Positions 5,980-8,475 of a stretch of DNA of 8,475 nt are shown here, one piece after another. Numbering within the stretch: position 1 is the stretch's first letter; every line of letters begins with the position of its first letter. The position numbers and the translations under genes were made by a program. Origin of the DNA: Ferroglobus sp964463865 (lineage in GTDB: Archaea > Halobacteriota > Archaeoglobi > Archaeoglobales > Archaeoglobaceae). The DNA lies in assembly GCA_964463865.1 (NCBI GenBank), contig CAYXDX010000068.1, positions 1 to 8,475 on the forward strand, given 5' to 3'. Under the pieces are notes generated by a model that saw nothing but the letters and a program-made list of their open reading frames with translations, was not told the origin of the DNA and did not search any database.

Positions 5980-6245
5980 GCTACCACCTCCACTTTAGCC
6001 CTTTCAACGACCTTTTCGAGCTCTTCCAGACTCAGGACGCCGAGCATTACGAACCTGTCGTTTACTATTATCGCCGGGACTCCTGATATTCCGAACTTCA
6101 TTGCCTCCTTCAACCCTTCGTCGGTGGTGACGCTGAGCTCGATAGCTACGACGTCTTTTCTGCTTTCGACGAACTTTCTGACGACCTCTCTCGCTCTCGG
6201 GCAATACGGACACGTCGGAGACGTGAGGAGCTTAATCACCACCAC
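5976..6245 (-). CDS. glutaredoxin-like / small thioredoxin-fold protein (CPYC)
   Basis: An 89-residue thioredoxin-fold protein: strand VVIKLLTSP, active site C12-P-Y-C15 followed by P-R-A-R, then cis-proline in S-G-V-P (Pro57) and a final helix. The CPYC motif is glutaredoxin-like, but the small size and overall pattern resemble the archaeal mini-thioredoxins, which usually act without glutathione. It is the first gene of the operon. Three GTG codons in a row start the frame (6245, 6242, 6239). I choose 6245 because GGTGAT at 6256-6251, an excellent anti-Shine-Dalgarno match, is five bases upstream. The predicted transcription start is only a few bases before that motif. Its TGA overlaps the thioredoxin ATG. 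Confidence 0.9.
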   Translation of the reverse strand: MVVIKLLTSPTCPYCPRAREVVRKFVESRKDVVAIELSVTTDEGLKEAMKFGISGVPAIIVNDRFVMLGVLSLEELEKVVERAKVEVVA

Positions 6246-6250
6246 CTCTC

Positions 6251-6256
6251 ATCACC
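6251..6256 (-). promoter_or_regulatory. Shine-Dalgarno site of the first operon gene
   Basis: GGTGAT on the minus strand, five bases before GTG 6245. It selects the first of three consecutive GTG codons. Confidence 0.5.
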
Positions 6257-6276
6257 CCCAGTTAAGATACGCGCTT

Positions 6277-6289
6277 CCTATATATAATC
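6277..6289 (-). promoter_or_regulatory. TATA box of the redox operon
   Basis: On the minus strand GATTATATATAGG is the best TATA match in the window. It predicts a transcription start near 6257, directly before the GGTGAT ribosome site. No other good promoter is seen within the operon, and all six genes overlap, so this box probably drives the whole set down to 3903. Confidence 0.65.
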
Positions 6290-6349
6290 CCACATCGGTT
6301 TTGTCAAATCCGATAAAAATCGTTTGATTTTTCGTTAAAAATTTTGAAG

Positions 6350-6410
6350 TGAATCGAGCAGAGGAGAAGACCGTTAGAAAAGACGGAACCCTCCGGAGAA
6401 GAGCGATTCG
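6350..6410 (+). other. candidate structured RNA element before aIF1
   Basis: This roughly 60-base island is more GC- and purine-rich than its AT-rich flanks. It can fold as one irregular hairpin: GAATCG (6351-6356) with CGATTC (6404-6409), GGAG (6363-6366) with CTCC (6391-6394), and CCGT (6371-6374) with ACGG (6383-6386) closing an eight-base loop TAGAAAAG. The internal loops are purine-rich. A TATA-like GATAAAAAT at about 6312-6320 lies ahead and a T-rich tract follows (6411-6420), so a small separate RNA is possible. It matches no riboswitch or C/D-box consensus I know. It could be chance folding. Confidence 0.25.
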
Positions 6411-6441
6411 AATTTTAATTTCGTGAACCGATCACCGAAAG

Positions 6442-6454
6442 ATTAAAATTAAAC
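6442..6454 (+). promoter_or_regulatory. TATA box of the aIF1 gene
   Basis: ATTAAAATTAAAC predicts transcription starting near 6473, giving a leader of about 26 bases that carries GGAGGGATT (6482-6490) eight bases before the ATG at 6499. Confidence 0.5.
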
Positions 6455-6498
6455 TTGCCGAAAGTTTCTAAAAAAGAGAAAGGAGGGATTGAAAGAAG

Positions 6499-6807
6499 AT
6501 GGCGATGGAGATTTGCAAGATTTGTGGACTTCCGAAAGATCTGTGCGTCTGCGAAGAGGTGGCGAAGGAGCAGCAGCAGATCGTGATTAAGGTCGTGAAG
6601 AGAAGATACGGAAAGGAGGTAACGGTAATAGAGGGAATAGACGACTCGGAGATAAACCTCGAGGAGCTCGCGAAGTTTTTAAAGTCGAAGCTCGCGTGCG
6701 GCGGGACGGTAAAGAATGGCGTAATCGAGCTGCAAGGTAATCATGTTCAAAAGGTTAAGGATCTGCTCATTAAGAAAGGTTTTAATCCTGAGAGGATTAA
6801 AGCCTGA
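6499..6807 (+). CDS. translation initiation factor aIF1 (SUI1 family)
   Basis: A 102-residue archaeal homologue of eIF1/SUI1. In the family this small protein binds the 30S subunit near the P site and helps start-codon selection. The core runs from V-I-K-V-V-K-R-R-Y-G-K through V-T-V-I-E-G-I and L-A-K-F-L-K-S-K-L-A-C-G-G-T to I-E-L-Q-G-N-H, the most diagnostic SUI1 stretch, and ends normally in KGFNPERIKA. The N-terminus has C6-x2-C9, C15 and C17 in the pattern C-G-L-P-K-D-L-C-V-C, a small zinc-binding motif known in some euryarchaeal aIF1 proteins. The ATG at 6499 is preceded by GGAGGGATT; a second ATG two codons later is less well spaced. The 3' end overlaps the convergent TraB-family gene by 61 bases. 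Confidence 0.95.
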   Translation: MAMEICKICGLPKDLCVCEEVAKEQQQIVIKVVKRRYGKEVTVIEGIDDSEINLEELAKFLKSKLACGGTVKNGVIELQGNHVQKVKDLLIKKGFNPERIKA

Positions 6808-7946
6808 ATAACCTCTTTTACGTTTACTCCATATTTTTCCCATATGTACCACAGCCCTACGAAAGTTCCTATACTGCTCCCTATATTCGACATCGCGGCG
6901 ACGAGTATAACTCTGAATGCCCTGTTTTTGAGCAGCTCTCTGAAGCTGCTCGCTTTCGTCATTTCGTATACGTCGTCTGTCGTCGGCTTTCTTACGTAAG
7001 CTTCGACGATGCCCGCGAACCATCCGGCGGCCATTAGCGGGTTTAAAGATGTGAGCCACGCTACCAAGAAAGCCGTGAGTGCTGAAAGTGGATGAGCTCC
7101 CGACAACAACGCGAAAAGAGCGGATAAAACTCCGTTAATCAGGAACCACACGACGAAGATTTCCCGGGCCTCGCTGAACCCGAGGGAGACTGTTACGGAT
7201 ACGAAAACGACGGCGAAGAACAGCAGGATGGCGAACCCTAAAAGTTTCGCCAAGCTGAACCTCTTCCTCTTCACGCTCAGCAGCTCCGAAACCTCGGGAA
7301 GCTTTTCCGGGTTTTTTAGGAACTCCTCAATCCCCTTTTTGTGTCCGGCTCCCACAACAGCGACTATACTCTGATACCTTTCCGCTGCCCTGAGAAGGTT
7401 GTGTGCCATAAAAGCGTCCCTCTCGTCCACGAGGACTTTCGCGGCGTTCGGAGAGATCTTCCTGAACTCGTCGAGGAGTATTTCCGTCATATCCTTTTCG
7501 AGCAGCTCGTCAACGTCGACGTCCTCGAACATCCCCCTCAGGAAGCTGTAGAACAGCTTGAGTTTGTCGAAGAAGCTCAGCGAGTCGAGGAGCCTCCTCA
7601 TGGTGACGCCGAGGTCTCTGTCTATGAGCAGAACATCTGCGCCGACCTCTTTTGCCTCCTCGATCGCAGCTATCATCTCCTCTCCAGGAAGGACTCCTTT
7701 CTCTTCTCCGAGCTTCTTTTGAAATATCGAGAGAAGTGTGGTAACCAGGAAGAGGGATACGTCACCCTTCTTTATTACGTCGATGACGTTTATTTCCTGT
7801 TTCTCCCCCAACAGCGCTCTGTATCTTCTCTCGTCGAGTTCCACGGCGACTGCTTCCGGTTTGACTTCTCTTATGATTTTTCTAACGTCCTCTATGCTCT
7901 TCTTCGAAACGTGTGCCGTGCCGATCACGTATATCTTACTTTGCAA
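6747..7946 (-). CDS. TraB/PrgY (TIKI-like) family membrane protein
   Basis: About 399 residues. The N-terminal domain has the family hallmarks: I-G-T-A-H-V-S near the start, V-E-L-D-E-R-R about 25 residues later, and G-A-G-H-K-K-G-I near residue 205. The conserved His and Glu residues are those thought to make a metal-dependent active site in TIKI-type proteases. The C-terminal part has several membrane helices starting near residue 230. Bacterial relatives (PrgY/TraB) shut down peptide pheromones; the archaeal role is unknown. I start at TTG 7946, seven bases after GGAGGTG (7960-7954); ATG 7952 is only one base from that site. It overlaps the end of the site-2 protease gene, suggesting a shared membrane role. 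The last 20 or so codons overlap aIF1 on the other strand. Confidence 0.9.
   Translation of the reverse strand: MQSKIYVIGTAHVSKKSIEDVRKIIREVKPEAVAVELDERRYRALLGEKQEINVIDVIKKGDVSLFLVTTLLSIFQKKLGEEKGVLPGEEMIAAIEEAKEVGADVLLIDRDLGVTMRRLLDSLSFFDKLKLFYSFLRGMFEDVDVDELLEKDMTEILLDEFRKISPNAAKVLVDERDAFMAHNLLRAAERYQSIVAVVGAGHKKGIEEFLKNPEKLPEVSELLSVKRKRFSLAKLLGFAILLFFAVVFVSVTVSLGFSEAREIFVVWFLINGVLSALFALLSGAHPLSALTAFLVAWLTSLNPLMAAGWFAGIVEAYVRKPTTDDVYEMTKASSFRELLKNRAFRVILVAAMSNIGSSIGTFVGLWYIWEKYGVNVKEVIQALILSGLKPFLMSRSLTF
6813..6840 (+). terminator. possible terminator of aIF1 transcript
   Basis: Two pyrimidine/T-rich tracts (CTCTTTTACGTTT and ATATTTTTCCC) begin about six bases after the aIF1 stop. They lie within the 3' part of the convergent TraB-family gene and could end the plus-strand transcript. 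This is inferred from T content only. Confidence 0.25.
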
Positions 7947-8475
7947 TCTCATACACCTCCAGAATTTCCACGGCTCTGATTATATCCGTTCTCGTTAGTA
8001 TTCCGACGAGTTTTCCGTCTTCGACGACGATGAGCCTTCCTATGCCAGAAGACGCGAGCAGCTTCATAGCGTCAATTACCGAAGTTTCAGGACTGACCGC
8101 GATGACGTTTTTCGTCATAACCTCTCTCACTTTCGCGTTTTCGTCCTTTCCGGCGACGTCTTTCAGCGTGACTATTCCCACGACTCTGTCTCCCTCGACG
8201 ACCGGATATCCGAGGTGCTTCTTCTCGAACATGAGCTTCAGAACGTCTCCGACTTTCATGTCCGGATCCACGACGACGACTTCTCTCGTCATGAGGTCGC
8301 GCACCTTAAACCTCGACAGGAGGTTCTCTATCGTTACCTGCTTTTCCTCCTCGCTCGCTCCTATGTAGATGAATATCGCGATGAGCAGGAGCCAGAAGCT
8401 GTAAAACAAGCCGTAAATTGCCATGAAGATCGCGAAGGCTTTTCCGGTCTCAGCGGCTATTTTAGTGGCCCGGTA
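7936..8475 (-). CDS. site-2 protease (M50 family) with C-terminal CBS pair, C-terminal part
   Basis: The frame is open to the right edge, so the N-terminus, including the zinc-binding HExxH, lies outside the window. The 179 residues present begin with Y-R-A-T-K-I-A-A-E-T-G-K-A-F-A, the helix that usually follows the PMDGGR motif in archaeal M50 proteases. A membrane segment ending I-F-I-Y-I-G-A-S-E-E-E comes next, which is highly characteristic of the family. Two CBS domains follow: one from VRDLMTREVVVVDP to GIVTLKDV, the second from VREVMTKNVIAVSP to GILTRTDIIRA. The CBS pair probably binds an adenosyl ligand and regulates intramembrane cleavage. The ATG at 8424 is internal and not the start. 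The stop overlaps the TraB-family start by 11 bases, so the two are co-translated. Confidence 0.92.
   Translation of the reverse strand, partial: YRATKIAAETGKAFAIFMAIYGLFYSFWLLLIAIFIYIGASEEEKQVTIENLLSRFKVRDLMTREVVVVDPDMKVGDVLKLMFEKKHLGYPVVEGDRVVGIVTLKDVAGKDENAKVREVMTKNVIAVSPETSVIDAMKLLASSGIGRLIVVEDGKLVGILTRTDIIRAVEILEVYEIAK
7954..7960 (-). promoter_or_regulatory. Shine-Dalgarno site deciding the TraB-family start
   Basis: GGAGGTG on the minus strand. The spacing to TTG 7946 is seven bases and to ATG 7952 only one base, so TTG is the better start even though an ATG is available. Confidence 0.5.

Noticed and set aside
6350..6410. A known riboswitch or C/D-box RNA
   Set aside because: I compared by eye with fluoride, TPP and C/D-box consensus features; the conserved bases are absent, in particular there is no CUGA D box. 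Only an unnamed candidate structure is reported.
7341..7979. A 212-codon plus-strand open frame opposite the TraB-family gene
   Set aside because: The TraB motifs are unmistakable on the minus strand; the plus-strand translation has no recognisable features and no ribosome site.
8422..8424. ATG 8424 as the start of a small CBS-domain protein
   Set aside because: The frame continues open to the window edge and the residues before this Met fit the conserved helix of M50 proteases, so the gene starts outside the window.

Overview
The window looks like chromosomal DNA of a euryarchaeon, probably a thermophile of the Archaeoglobales type (Archaeoglobus, Ferroglobus, Geoglobus). The order-level placement is inference from gene style. 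Archaeal origin is supported by aIF1 with a Cys-rich N-terminus, a tRNA without encoded CCA, TATA boxes about 25-30 bases before starts, Shine-Dalgarno sites of the GGAGGTGAT type, a leaderless gene, and archaeal-type TrmB, TraB and site-2 protease proteins.

Layout. Bases 1-104 (minus) hold the N-terminus of a lipoprotein. Bases 105-547 are AT-rich and hold no convincing gene, only a short decayed-looking reading frame and a 17-base palindrome. A tRNA-Arg(GCG) gene (minus, 548-619) follows, divergent from an MFS transporter (plus, ATG 758). The transporter is translationally coupled to a small five-helix membrane protein with a conserved-TM-helix (MscS-like) look. Next, under its own leaderless promoter, is a secreted coiled-coil protein anchored by a C-terminal membrane helix. 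That gene converges, with a 9-base overlap, on a six-gene minus-strand operon.

The operon (6245 down to 3903) has one strong TATA box at about 6280. In order it encodes a glutaredoxin-like CPYC protein, a thioredoxin (WCMPC), a small radical SAM protein, a TrmB-type transcription regulator with two cysteines, a 2x[4Fe-4S] ferredoxin and an unrecognised 194-residue protein. All adjacent genes overlap. The set reads as a redox module: dithiol proteins, an electron carrier, a SAM-radical enzyme and a possible thiol-responsive regulator. It is the most interesting part of the window.

A 253-base spacer (6246-6498) holds the operon promoter, a GC-richer island able to fold into an irregular hairpin, and the promoter of the aIF1 gene (plus). 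aIF1 converges with a 61-base overlap on a TraB/PrgY-family membrane protein (minus). TraB lies downstream of, and overlaps, a site-2 protease (M50) with a CBS pair, which runs off the right end. Several starts are non-ATG (GTG, TTG, perhaps CTG), and well-placed Shine-Dalgarno sites decide most of them.
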